Of a DNA stretch of 13,917 bases, positions 5,498 through 13,343 are shown one piece after another. The stretch's first letter is position 1, and each line of letters opens with the position of its first letter. The translations under genes were made by a program, and so were the position numbers. Where the stretch lies: NCBI GenBank assembly GCA_002408465.1, contig DHSM01000032.1:1-13917 (forward strand). Direction: 5' to 3'. The notes under the pieces were generated by a model, which saw only the letters and a list, made by a program, of their open reading frames with translations, was not told where the DNA came from and searched no databases. Source of the stretch: Firmicutes bacterium UBA5286. Lineage in GTDB: Bacteria > Bacillota > Proteinivoracia > UBA4975.

Positions 5498-7307
5498 AGT
5501 CGTTAATCTTAAAGAGTTTGAGCAGGCGGGTGAAGAAACTTGCATTCTCAGTGGATTCAGCTGGCTCCTTTGCCTCTTCGGTTTTCACTTTCAGGGCCGG
5601 GGTGCTGGCGATAAACTGGACCGAGCGTGGGGTTACTTTGTCGGAGACAAAGGATACCGGTTGTTCCTTGCCTTCCGGCAGTTCAAAGTCCGCGAGAATT
5701 CCCCCTGCCTCGAGGAAACCTTCTTTTATTTGGCTCTGACCATCGATTAGGGACTGGACATCCCCGGGCAGGCGGCCGGTGCGGTTGGCCATTTCCTGCA
5801 GACCCTCTGCCAGAGCGTTTGCTCCTGCAGAGAGATTCAAAGTGCCAGAATCATAATCTTGGCTTTGGTCGGCAAAGATACTGAGGCCTGCGGCTAGACT
5901 GCTGCTGCCGGCCTTTAAATCCGCCAGGCCCTGGCTGAAGCCCGCGTTGCCGGAGGCCAGCTGGCTTGCGCCAGCATTCAGGTTCTGGCCCTGGCCGGCA
6001 AAGGCCTCCAGACCCAAAGTCAGTTCGCCCACGCCCTGGGCAGACTGGCTGACACCGGCTGTATATTCCTGCAGGCCCTGGCCAAACCCGGACATTTGGG
6101 TTTCGAGTTCTGCAGCTACGCCTCCAAGAATTTGGCCAAGGGCTTGCTGCTGTTCAGGGGTCAGCTCCAGGGCTGCCAATTGGGCCGGCAACTCAGCGAA
6201 TGCGCCGCTAAGTCCCGCTGTCAGTTGCTGATAACCTGTGGATAGGCTCTCCCCTTCGCTGCCAAGCTGGGTAAGGCCAGTGTTTAGCAGCTGGGCGTTT
6301 TCATGGATTTGCCCGGCGGCAGCAGTGTAGCCGCTAATGCCCTCCGACAGGTCTGAGGCTCCCGCTGCCAGTCCTGCGGCCCCCTGGGCCAGTTGGCCGA
6401 CGCCGTCGTCCAGTTCCAGGGCTCCCTGCTGCAGGCCCTGGGCGCCGCTTTCAGCTATTTTTGAAATTCCTGCGGCTAGTTCGCTGGCCCCGGTGGATAG
6501 TCGGCCTAGACCGGAATTAAGCTCTGTGAGGCCTTTTTTCAGTTTTTTGCTTCCTGCCACCAGCTGATCCAGGCCGCCAGTCAATTGGCTGAGACCGCTT
6601 TTTATCTCAGCGGTGTCACCACTGAGGAAGCTGCTGGTGTCAAAGGGAGTGCAGGCAAAGGTAACGGGGTCCAGTTCAAATTTATCGGTATCAAACTGCA
6701 GGGTAAAGCTGGCTTTTTGCCCCGGAAGGACAGTATAAGCCAGATTGGCAGTCTTGCCGGTAATCACAGAAACAGCCCCGGGAGCCAGGACGTTGGATGC
6801 AGTTTCCAGGTTAAGCGGAATTTGAATCTGCGCTACATAATTTCCCCGGAAATAGGCCTTGGCCTTTTCGTTGGGCTGGACAGCAATGGCAATGGCGATG
6901 GTTCCGGACTTGCCTATTGCCTCTTGGGGAGTGACGCTGACACCGTTCAGCTTGTAATCAAGGGCATAGATAAAGGGCAACTCTCCCTGGGCCAGCTGGC
7001 CCTGGTAGTAAAGGACTTCATCTGCTTTTTGCCAGCGGATCTCATCGCCGGCAATGCCGGGCTGCTGAGAACCGGAGAGATTGAGGACTGAAGTGTAGTG
7101 GCCATAATCTGTGTACACGCCTTTTTTCGGGGTCTCAATGCGGTTGACCACATATATTTGCCCTATGCTGCCGTCGGCGTTGAGATTGGCGTACACTGTC
7201 TCGTCTTTAATTAATGCCTGTTCCTCATTGGCTTGAGATACTGCTGAGGCTGCAGTCAGGGTCAAGATGAGGATTATCGACAGCAACAGGCTGGCAAGCT
7301 TTTTCAT
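5496..7307 (-). CDS. Exported YhgE/Pip-like protein with Leu/Gly heptad repeats, partner of MMPL transporter
   Basis: A 603-residue protein with a Sec signal peptide (MKKL, then a hydrophobic run to about residue 22, cleavage near SAVSQA). A beta-rich domain (about 30-225) precedes a long region (about 237-530) dominated by seven-residue units of the type LxxGxxxL, for example QLTGGLDQLVAG and ELAAGISK. This is the extracellular helical architecture seen in YhgE/Pip and EsaA-like proteins. The C-terminal multi-span membrane domain of full-length YhgE is absent; the chain ends with a short amphipathic FFTRLLKLFKIND. ATG at 7307 is 1 bp after the TGA of the MMPL gene, with AGGAG inside that gene, so translation is probably coupled. 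Inferred role: an extracytoplasmic accessory subunit of the MMPL exporter, possibly an extended conduit or wall-spanning part. The substrate is unknown. Confidence 0.78.
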   Translation of the reverse strand: MKKLASLLLSIILILTLTAASAVSQANEEQALIKDETVYANLNADGSIGQIYVVNRIETPKKGVYTDYGHYTSVLNLSGSQQPGIAGDEIRWQKADEVLYYQGQLAQGELPFIYALDYKLNGVSVTPQEAIGKSGTIAIAIAVQPNEKAKAYFRGNYVAQIQIPLNLETASNVLAPGAVSVITGKTANLAYTVLPGQKASFTLQFDTDKFELDPVTFACTPFDTSSFLSGDTAEIKSGLSQLTGGLDQLVAGSKKLKKGLTELNSGLGRLSTGASELAAGISKIAESGAQGLQQGALELDDGVGQLAQGAAGLAAGASDLSEGISGYTAAAGQIHENAQLLNTGLTQLGSEGESLSTGYQQLTAGLSGAFAELPAQLAALELTPEQQQALGQILGGVAAELETQMSGFGQGLQEYTAGVSQSAQGVGELTLGLEAFAGQGQNLNAGASQLASGNAGFSQGLADLKAGSSSLAAGLSIFADQSQDYDSGTLNLSAGANALAEGLQEMANRTGRLPGDVQSLIDGQSQIKEGFLEAGGILADFELPEGKEQPVSFVSDKVTPRSVQFIASTPALKVKTEEAKEPAESTENASFFTRLLKLFKIND

Positions 7308-7308
7308 A

Positions 7309-9393
7309 TCATGCGCTCCTTTTTTCTTTATGGCGAATTAGTTTGGTTCCTAAAGTGGTACTCATAATGACTGGGTCAAAGACCGTCAGCAGCACCGGCA
7401 GCAAAGTCAGGACCAAAATCCCCGAGAGGGCTGCTCCTCGGCCCAGAAGCATGCCTATAGTGCTGATGGCATCAATTTTGGACATTAGTCCCTCAGCATA
7501 TCCTGCCAGGGAGAGGATCAAGGCGGAGGTGAGCACTGAACCGCCGGAGGCTCTCAGGGCCAGCGCCGCCGCTTCTCTGGGCAGGTGCTGCAAACGGAAA
7601 TCCATATAGCGATTGGTCAAGAGAATGGCATAGTCGATGGTCGCCCCCAACTGCAGGGACTTGATCACCAGGTAGCCGATGAAAACCAGACTGGAGCCTG
7701 TAAAATACGGGACCCCCATGTTAATCCAAATGGCGATCTGGATGACAGCCACCAGCAGGATTGGCAGGGTGAGGGAACGGAAGGTCAGGAGGATGATAAT
7801 CCCCACAGCAGCCAGGGAAAAGATGCTGACGATGAGGTTATCGGTTTCTACTGTGGACTTGATGTCGGCCATGCTGGTGGCTGTTCCTGCCGCCAGCCAT
7901 TTGTCCGGATAGTATTTCTTGGCGGCAGATTCAATGAATTCAACTGCGCCATAAGATTCAGGGCTTTCTTCCTTTGCCGTCAGGTTGACAATAATTCTGC
8001 TGTAATCCTGAGAGAGGAAATTATCCCGCACTGCCTGGGGCAGAAACTCCCTGGGGATTGCGGGGTCAGCCACGGTGACCAGAGCAGTTACATTTTTTAT
8101 CAAGGGGCTGGCCTTCAGTGCGGCGCAGAGGGCAATTTCCCCATTAAGATCAGTATTGGGCACTAGCAGCATTACCGGGTTTGTAGTCCCAAACAGGTCG
8201 TCGATGCGCTGGCGCTGTTGGGCATATTCACCGGCCCCCGAACTGCCGGAAGTGTCTCCATAGAGGTAGGTATTGTTTCTCTGGGCGAGAAAAGAGGGGA
8301 TGGCCACTATCAGAACCAGGGCAATAATCAAGTAGCGCAGTTTAACAACAGAATGGCCAAATTTCTTGAAACTGGGGAGGAACTGCCTGTGCTTGCTTTT
8401 TTCAATGAGGTTGCGGCAAGAGTAAAGGAGCAGAGGCATTAATATTAGGACTGTCAGGTAGCTGATAAGAATGCCTTTGGCCAGCACCAGGCCGATGTCG
8501 GCGCCGATGGAGTAATGCATAAAGATCAAAGCCAGGAAACCGGCAATGGTGGTGGTGCTGCTGGCGGAAATGGATTTGACTGACTTCTTGGCAGCGGCCA
8601 AAACCGCCGGCAGTGGCTCCAGGCCGTTGCTCCTTTCCTCGGTATACCGGTGGCAGATGAAGAGGGAGTAATCCATGGAAATGGCAAGCTGCAGCACCGC
8701 CGCCATGGCATGGGTGATGAAGGAAATGCTGGGAAAGACGATGTTGCTGCCCATGTTCAGGAGAATGGATACTCCGATAACCGCAAGGTAGAGAAAGGGC
8801 TCAATCCAGGAATGAGAGGCGAACATCAGGATAATTATGCACAAGGGGACGACAACAATCATGATTTGGAAGATCTCGCTGGCCAGCACAGTCTGCATGT
8901 AGCGGGTATCCTCCGCCGCTCCGGCAATGCTGACTTTGTCCCCCAGTTGCTCCCGAATGCCCTCCAGGGCGGCAGTGGTGGTTTGGCTGTAATTGGAGCC
9001 GGCAAATTCCACCTGAAAGAGGGCGTTGTTTCCTTTATAGTATTGGTCCAGCAGTTCCTGGGAGATAAAGGAGAGGGGCTGAAGGACGTTGGTAATGTCG
9101 TCCAGCCAGATGACATTCTTGACTCCTGCCACTGCCAGGATTGTTTCTTTAGCGGCAATGGCCTCCGGGATGGAAACATTCGCTACCATTACATCAGCCA
9201 TACCGGGGTAGCCAAATTCTGTTTCCAGCACATCAATAGCCTGCTTAGTCTTGGATTCCTCGGGAAGATAATGAGCCAGGTCATAATTGACCCTGACCCG
9301 GGGGATGAGAAACAGGCTCACTGCCAGTAACGCCAAAAAGAAGATATAGACGATTTTTCTGTATTTGATCAGCCAAGCAACTATTTTATCCAA
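7309..9393 (-). CDS. MMPL/RND-family transporter
   Basis: A 694-residue membrane protein with the duplicated RND layout. TM1 is at about 13-31, followed by an extracytoplasmic loop (about 35-165) with YLPEESKTKQA, then TM2-6 (about 172-330). A second half repeats this, with TM7 (about 350-370), a second loop (about 372-510) and TM8-12 (about 515-675). The TM4-equivalent proton-relay aspartates are visible as MDYSLF (D241) and TIDYAI (D587). The length fits the Bacillota MMPL family. It is probably a proton-driven exporter of lipid, hydrophobic or antimicrobial compounds; the substrate cannot be read from the sequence. The start is TTG at 9391-9393, with AGGAGG about 8 bp upstream overlapping the end of the TetR gene; no in-frame ATG fits. 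The gap to the regulator is 14 bp, and 1 bp to the downstream YhgE-like gene. Confidence 0.92.
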   Translation of the reverse strand: MDKIVAWLIKYRKIVYIFFLALLAVSLFLIPRVRVNYDLAHYLPEESKTKQAIDVLETEFGYPGMADVMVANVSIPEAIAAKETILAVAGVKNVIWLDDITNVLQPLSFISQELLDQYYKGNNALFQVEFAGSNYSQTTTAALEGIREQLGDKVSIAGAAEDTRYMQTVLASEIFQIMIVVVPLCIIILMFASHSWIEPFLYLAVIGVSILLNMGSNIVFPSISFITHAMAAVLQLAISMDYSLFICHRYTEERSNGLEPLPAVLAAAKKSVKSISASSTTTIAGFLALIFMHYSIGADIGLVLAKGILISYLTVLILMPLLLYSCRNLIEKSKHRQFLPSFKKFGHSVVKLRYLIIALVLIVAIPSFLAQRNNTYLYGDTSGSSGAGEYAQQRQRIDDLFGTTNPVMLLVPNTDLNGEIALCAALKASPLIKNVTALVTVADPAIPREFLPQAVRDNFLSQDYSRIIVNLTAKEESPESYGAVEFIESAAKKYYPDKWLAAGTATSMADIKSTVETDNLIVSIFSLAAVGIIILLTFRSLTLPILLVAVIQIAIWINMGVPYFTGSSLVFIGYLVIKSLQLGATIDYAILLTNRYMDFRLQHLPREAAALALRASGGSVLTSALILSLAGYAEGLMSKIDAISTIGMLLGRGAALSGILVLTLLPVLLTVFDPVIMSTTLGTKLIRHKEKRSA

Positions 9394-9407
9394 TTATGCG
9401 ACCTCCT

Positions 9408-9974
9408 CTAGATAAAGCGTGTGTCGATGTTGTTAAAGATACTCTTCAGGAACTCATCCACCAGGTGATGGAGGCGTTCATCATCGCCGCCGTAACGGCG
9501 AAATATGTTGAGGAGGCCTTCAATCACTGCAACAGCCAGGGCCTCTGCCAGGAGGGGATCCTGAGCCTGGGCAGGAAGCTTGGGCAGCAGGTCAATGATC
9601 AGTCTCTCTCGGACCAATGCTGTCAGCTGCACCCGGACGTTGGCAAATTTGGGGGCGCTGTTGCGCATGAGAATGAGGAATTGTTTCTTGTTGGCCAGGA
9701 ATACTGCGGTGATGGTTTCGGCAAATAAATCAATGCTGGGGGTGGAACCTACTGTTTCCATCTTGACCAGCTTGTTGACTGACTCCAGCACTGGGGAGAT
9801 GATGGTTTCGAAGAGATCGTCCTTGCCGGAAAAGTAGGCATAGATATTGCCTACAGTAATCCCCGCTTGCTGGGCGATGTTGCGCATAGATGCTCGGCGG
9901 TAACCTGCCACAAGGAATTCATCGATGGCAGAATCAAGTATTTTCTTGCGGACTTTTGGTTTCGGCATTTGCAT
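9408..9974 (-). CDS. TetR/AcrR-family transcriptional regulator of the MMPL operon
   Basis: A 188-residue regulator. The N-terminal helix-turn-helix is typical: ILDSAIDEFLVAGYRRASMR followed by IAQQAGITVGNIYAYFSGKDDLF (about residues 12-55). The remainder is the variable helical ligand and dimer domain. It is the first gene of a tight operon with the MMPL and YhgE-like genes, so it most likely represses that operon in the absence of a transported or toxic ligand (inference from the family). Three in-frame ATGs exist: 9992, 9974 and 9968. The promoter would start transcription near base 10000, leaving about 8 nt for the 9992 start. The 9974 ATG has a weak GGGTG upstream and is preferred. The gene ends with TAG at 9408-9410, immediately followed by the MMPL Shine-Dalgarno. 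Confidence 0.9.
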   Translation of the reverse strand: MQMPKPKVRKKILDSAIDEFLVAGYRRASMRNIAQQAGITVGNIYAYFSGKDDLFETIISPVLESVNKLVKMETVGSTPSIDLFAETITAVFLANKKQFLILMRNSAPKFANVRVQLTALVRERLIIDLLPKLPAQAQDPLLAEALAVAVIEGLLNIFRRYGGDDERLHHLVDEFLKSIFNNIDTRFI

Positions 9975-10006
9975 AATAAAACACCCGTTCATTATTTGAT
10001 ACTTAT

Positions 10007-10036
10007 ATTATGCCCCCTGAGCATGGTAAATGTCAA
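10007..10036 (-). promoter_or_regulatory. Sigma-A promoter of the TetR-MMPL-YhgE-like operon
   Basis: On the minus strand, consensus TTGACA (10031-10036) and CATAAT (10007-10012, 5 of 6) are separated by 18 bp. Transcription would start near 10000. Confidence 0.75.
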
Positions 10037-10116
10037 TATTAAACACTAATTTTTTTTTGAACAATAAACCCGGGTAGGGCAAAGGGTTGTTTTCCCGATT
10101 TGGTACTCAAAAATAT

Positions 10117-10132
10117 CTGACCTCTTGGTCAG
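10117..10132. promoter_or_regulatory. Inverted repeat CTGACC-TCTT-GGTCAG, candidate operator
   Basis: A perfect 6-bp inverted repeat with a 4-bp spacer lies in the intergenic region between the TetR gene and cvfB. The core TGACCnnnnGGTCA resembles operators bound by TetR-family dimers. It is about 80 bp upstream of the TetR -35 box, so it could serve either gene. In RNA it could also form a small hairpin. Confidence 0.4.
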
Positions 10133-10193
10133 GAGAATCAAATACGTACGAATGTGATATTATTAAATTAGGGTTATTTATTGGATTGATGAT

Positions 10194-10206
10194 AGAGTGA
10201 CACTCT
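10194..10206. promoter_or_regulatory. Short palindrome AGAGTG-A-CACTCT upstream of cvfB
   Basis: Perfect 6-bp arms around one base, 46 bp upstream of the cvfB ATG. The one-base loop makes an RNA hairpin unlikely and favours a protein-binding site, but chance is not excluded. No convincing sigma-A promoter for cvfB was found nearby. Confidence 0.3.
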
Positions 10207-10251
10207 CTATGCTGAGGATATTAGCCTGAAAATCGCAGAAGGAGTAAGGAA

Positions 10252-11088
10252 ATGATCAGATTAGGTGAAATGCAAACACTTGAGGTTGTCAGGAAATCTC
10301 CGACAGGTGTGCAACTAAGTTCTCGGGATAATCCGGCAGAGGAAGTTTTGCTGCCAAAAAGTCTGATGTCATCTGGGCTCAAAGAAGCAGATGAAATAGA
10401 GGTCTTTGTGTACAGGGATTCAGAGGGCAGGCTCACAGCCACGACTCAGAGGCCAAAAATCACCCTGGACGAGGTTGCCTTCCTTAGGGTTAAAGAAGTT
10501 GCTGAGGTTGGGGCATTCCTGGATTGGGGGCTGCCAAAGGACTTGTTTTTGCCCTATCGGGAGCAAACTGCCCGGGTCCGGGAGGGCAAAGAATACCTGG
10601 TAGGGTTGTATGTTGACAACAGTGACCGCTTGTGTGCCACTATGCGCATATATGATTTTCTCAGAACTGATTCGGCATATAAAATGGATGAATGGGTTAC
10701 AGGGATTATCTATGATATGGAAAATGATTTAGGGGCCTTGGTTGCAGTAGACCGGAAATTTAATGCCCTGATTCCCAAAAGTGAGCTGGTCGGCAGTTTC
10801 AATTATGGTGACATAGTAAAGGCAAGGGTGGCCAGGGTAAGAGAAGATGGAAAGCTGGACCTAAGCCTGAAGGAACGGCCTTTTATCCAGATAGACAGGG
10901 ATGCAGGTTTAATAATGGCAAAGTTAAAAGAAAAGGGGGGTGTTCTTTACCTCAATGATAAAAGCACCCCAGAAGAAATATACACGCAACTAGGTATGAG
11001 CAAAGGTTCCTTTAAAAAGGCTGTGGGCAGACTATTAAAGGAAAAGTCGATTCGGTTTATCGAGCATGGTATTGAGCTCATTGATTAA
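10252..11088 (+). CDS. cvfB: CvfB-family S1 RNA-binding protein
   Basis: A 278-residue protein colinear with CvfB/YitL. It has S1-type beta-barrel units in series: about 1-60, then 65-130 with GAFLDWGLPKDLFLPYREQ, then about 145-210 with NALIPKSELVGSFNYGDIVKARV and REDGKLDLSLK. A C-terminal winged-helix segment follows (about 220-278) with LGMSKGSFKKAVGRLLKEK. The fold and order are as described for the family, which binds RNA and affects virulence-factor and protease expression in staphylococci; the role here is inferred only from homology. The start is the ATG at 10252, with AAGGAG 7 bp upstream. It is transcribed away from the TetR gene and ends before a bidirectional terminator shared with pepT. 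Confidence 0.92.
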   Translation: MIRLGEMQTLEVVRKSPTGVQLSSRDNPAEEVLLPKSLMSSGLKEADEIEVFVYRDSEGRLTATTQRPKITLDEVAFLRVKEVAEVGAFLDWGLPKDLFLPYREQTARVREGKEYLVGLYVDNSDRLCATMRIYDFLRTDSAYKMDEWVTGIIYDMENDLGALVAVDRKFNALIPKSELVGSFNYGDIVKARVARVREDGKLDLSLKERPFIQIDRDAGLIMAKLKEKGGVLYLNDKSTPEEIYTQLGMSKGSFKKAVGRLLKEKSIRFIEHGIELID

Positions 11089-11100
11089 TTGGTTTGAGAG

Positions 11101-11193
11101 ATGATTGTATTTACAGTTACCAAGCGCCAATTGGAACAGCAACTTCAAAAGTGTGGAGAATTGGGGGATGGGATCTATTTGGCGGGGTGCTGA
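11101..11193 (+). pseudogene. Short ORF, possibly the 5' part of a frameshifted small gene
   Basis: ATG at 11101 opens a 30-residue frame (MIVFTVTKRQ, then LEQQLQKCGELGDGIYLAGC) ending at TGA 11191-11193. The +1 frame continues across that stop from 11192 without interruption for 23 more codons (DSDLSIHPHIDEAKVAAEHQ then KSA) to TGA at 11261-11263. Joined, this gives a compact, protein-like chain of about 54 residues, hinting at a single-base indel, perhaps in the GGGGG run near 11162-11166. The Shine-Dalgarno (GAGAG) is weak and close. I do not recognise a family; it may be chance. Confidence 0.3.
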
Positions 11194-11249
11194 TTCCGAC
11201 CTGTCCATACATCCCCATATAGATGAAGCTAAGGTGGCGGCGGAACATC

Positions 11250-11275
11250 AAAAAAGCGCCTGAGGGCGCTTTTTT
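11250..11275. terminator. Bidirectional terminator between cvfB and pepT
   Basis: AAAAAAGCGCC (11250-11260) and GGCGCTTTTTT (11265-11275) pair perfectly over 11 bp around the loop TGAG. T runs occur in both directions, suiting convergent cvfB and pepT. Confidence 0.92.
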
Positions 11276-11281
11276 CTTAGA

Positions 11282-12505
11282 TTACCTGCTATTTAGTTCA
11301 ATTATTTTCAGGATGACTGCCACGGCTTTTTTCATTGAGTCTATGGGAATATATTCAAATCTTCCATGAAAGTTATGGCCGCCGGTAAAGAGGTTGGGGC
11401 AGGGCAGTCCCATGAAGGATAGCCTTGCGCCGTCAGTGCCTCCCCGGATCGGGGCAATTTTAGGCGTGACCTCGGCTTCTTCCATGGCCTTTTTCGCCAG
11501 TTCGACAATCTCGATTACCGGCTCAATTTTCTCTTTCATATTGTAGTATGAGTCAGTTAACTGCAGCTCCACTGTATCGGGGCCGTACTTTATATTAAGG
11601 AAGTTGACGGCTTCCTGGATTACTTGCTTTTTCTGGGCGAAGAGTTCTTTGGAGTGATCCCTGATAATATAATGGAGTTCGGTCTCTTCAACATCGCCAC
11701 GGATATCGGTCAGATGAATGAAACCTTCGTAATGCTCGGTATACTCCGGTCTTTCCGCCAGAGGCAGCAGGGAATTAAACTCCATGGCAATCAGCATCGA
11801 GTTGATCATGATATTTTTGGCGGTGCCCGGGTGCACGTTTCTTCCCCGAATGGTTAGTTTCGCACTAGCGGCATTAAAGTTTTCATATTCCAGTTCGCCA
11901 AGGGGGCCGCCGTCGACAGTATAAGCATAATCCGCGTTGAATTTTGCCACGTCAAAGAAATCTGCCCCGCGGCCAATCTCTTCATCAGGAGTGAAGGCCA
12001 CTTTGATTTCTCCATGCTCTATTTCGGGATGAGCAGCTAAGTATTCCATGGCGGTGATGATTTCTGCAATCCCAGCCTTGTCATCTGCTCCCAGCAGCGT
12101 AGTCCCGTCGGTGACAATCAGGGTCTCTCCCGCATAGTCCAGCAAATCCGGGAAATCCTTGGGAGATAGGATTATATTCTTTTCTCGGTTGAGGAGGATA
12201 TCACCGCCGCCATAGTTCTCGACCAAAGTTGGGCACACGTTTTCCCCGGAGGCATCGGGGCTGGTGTCCATATGGGCGATAAAACCGATGGTTTTCACTT
12301 CTCTGTCCAGATTTGAGGGCAGTGTTGCCATTACATAGCCCTTTGCGTCCATGGACACATCGGCCAGGCCGATTTCCCTCAGTTCCTTAACCAGTGTCTC
12401 GCCTAAAGCCAGCTGATTTTCTGTGCTGGGGCAGGTCTCCACTTCCTGAACCGATTGTGTATTAATCTGCACATACTTTAAAAACCGCTCAACAACCTTG
12501 TCCAC
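11282..12505 (-). CDS. pepT: Peptidase T (tripeptidase), M20B zinc peptidase
   Basis: Cytoplasmic aminotripeptidase releasing the N-terminal residue of tripeptides. All di-zinc ligands and catalytic residues are visible (numbering from the GTG at 12505): H78 and D80 in AHMDTSPD, D141 in LGADDKAG, E175/E176 in TPDEEIGRG, D198 in TVDGGP and H377 in GGHNFHGRFE. The lid/dimerisation domain (about 205-310) includes TIRGRNVHPGTAKN. At 407 residues it matches the family. GTG at 12505 is preferred over GTG at 12514: AGAGGAG directly abuts the latter but sits 8 bp before the former, and the resulting His78 agrees with E. coli PepT numbering. It is divergent from pcp, another peptidase, suggesting a shared role in peptide use. 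Confidence 0.95.
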   Translation of the reverse strand: MDKVVERFLKYVQINTQSVQEVETCPSTENQLALGETLVKELREIGLADVSMDAKGYVMATLPSNLDREVKTIGFIAHMDTSPDASGENVCPTLVENYGGGDILLNREKNIILSPKDFPDLLDYAGETLIVTDGTTLLGADDKAGIAEIITAMEYLAAHPEIEHGEIKVAFTPDEEIGRGADFFDVAKFNADYAYTVDGGPLGELEYENFNAASAKLTIRGRNVHPGTAKNIMINSMLIAMEFNSLLPLAERPEYTEHYEGFIHLTDIRGDVEETELHYIIRDHSKELFAQKKQVIQEAVNFLNIKYGPDTVELQLTDSYYNMKEKIEPVIEIVELAKKAMEEAEVTPKIAPIRGGTDGARLSFMGLPCPNLFTGGHNFHGRFEYIPIDSMKKAVAVILKIIELNSR

Positions 12506-12543
12506 GCTGATCACTCCTCTAATAATCCTTTAATCACATCCCC

Positions 12544-12571
12544 ATTATAGCAGTAAAGAACCTGTGGGCAA
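12544..12571 (-). promoter_or_regulatory. Sigma-A promoter of pepT
   Basis: On the minus strand, TTGCCC (12566-12571) and perfect TATAAT (12544-12549) are separated by 16 bp, about 40 bp upstream of the pepT start. Confidence 0.65.
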
Positions 12572-12602
12572 AAATATATTAGCATGCTGAGTGTTCTGCC
12601 TT

Positions 12603-12631
12603 TTGAAGGGAATAAAGTTTAGTGCTAAAAT
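12603..12631 (+). promoter_or_regulatory. Sigma-A promoter of pcp
   Basis: TTGAAG (12603-12608) and TAAAAT (12626-12631) are separated by exactly 17 bp; transcription would begin about 28 bp before the start codon. It is divergent from the pepT promoter, with about 30 bp between the two -35 boxes. Confidence 0.65.
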
Positions 12632-12665
12632 GTAGTCAGAGCTCTTAGAATGGGGAGGAGTGCCT

Positions 12666-13274
12666 GTGAAAATTCTAGTCACTGGATTTGCGCCCTTTGG
12701 CGGCGAAAAGATCAATCCGGCCTATGAGGCGGTCAAGCTGCTGCCGAGTACAATTGCAGGCACGGCCATCATCAAGGCAGAATTGCCCACGGTTTTCCGT
12801 AAGGGCGCCCAGGTGTTGCAAGCTCTAATTAACGCTCATAACCCCGATGCAGTCCTCTGTATTGGCCAGGCAGGGGGCAGGCCGGTTATCTCGGTGGAAA
12901 GAGTGGCAATTAATTTACAGGATGCCCGGATTGCCGATAATGAGGGCAACTGCCCGAATGATGAAACTATCAGCGTCCAGGGCAAGACAGCTTATTTCAG
13001 CAACCTTCCCACCAAGGCCATTGTCCAGTTTTTGCGGGGGAACGGCGTTCCCGCGGCATTGTCCTACACTGCCGGCACTTATGTCTGCAATGATGTCCTG
13101 TACCATCTGCTTTACTGGATTGATACTCTTTATCCGCAAATGCAGGGAGGGTTTATTCATGTGCCCTATGACCCGGCGCAGGTTGTAAATCTCTCTCCAC
13201 CGGCCCCGTCGATGCCCATTGCCGCCATTAGCGAGGGATTGCGGCTGGCTCTGATTGCGATTATCAATTCCTAG
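12666..13274 (+). CDS. pcp: Pyroglutamyl-peptidase I (C15 cysteine peptidase)
   Basis: Cytoplasmic enzyme removing N-terminal pyroglutamate from peptides. At 202 residues it is close to the family norm. It opens with the signature ILVTGFAPFGGEKINPA. The catalytic triad is visible (numbering from GTG 12666): E78 in SVERVAIN, C141 in AGTYVCNDVLYH and H165 in FIHVPYDPAQV. CIGQAGGR (about 65-72) is also family-typical. GTG at 12666 is preferred because GGGGAGGAG ends about 5 bp before it, whereas GTG at 12660 overlaps the site. It has its own promoter, divergent from pepT, and probably cooperates with PepT in peptide breakdown. Confidence 0.95.
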   Translation: MKILVTGFAPFGGEKINPAYEAVKLLPSTIAGTAIIKAELPTVFRKGAQVLQALINAHNPDAVLCIGQAGGRPVISVERVAINLQDARIADNEGNCPNDETISVQGKTAYFSNLPTKAIVQFLRGNGVPAALSYTAGTYVCNDVLYHLLYWIDTLYPQMQGGFIHVPYDPAQVVNLSPPAPSMPIAAISEGLRLALIAIINS

Positions 13275-13343
13275 GGGGTTAGTTATTTAATTTAATCACG
13301 AGTTACAGCATGCTACGAAAAAATCTATGCAGGAGGAAAAGCA

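Noticed and set aside
5700..6600. Tandem DNA repeat or CRISPR-like array
   Set aside because: The periodicity comes from protein-level Leu/Gly heptads with varied codons; there are no identical spaced repeats at the DNA level.
8650..9330. Plus-strand frame of about 226 codons opposite the MMPL gene
   Set aside because: Shadow of the conserved transporter; no start signals and no recognisable family.
10037..10251. Riboswitch or small RNA in the TetR/cvfB intergenic region
   Set aside because: Only short inverted repeats are visible; no conserved riboswitch core or terminator-antiterminator pair was seen.
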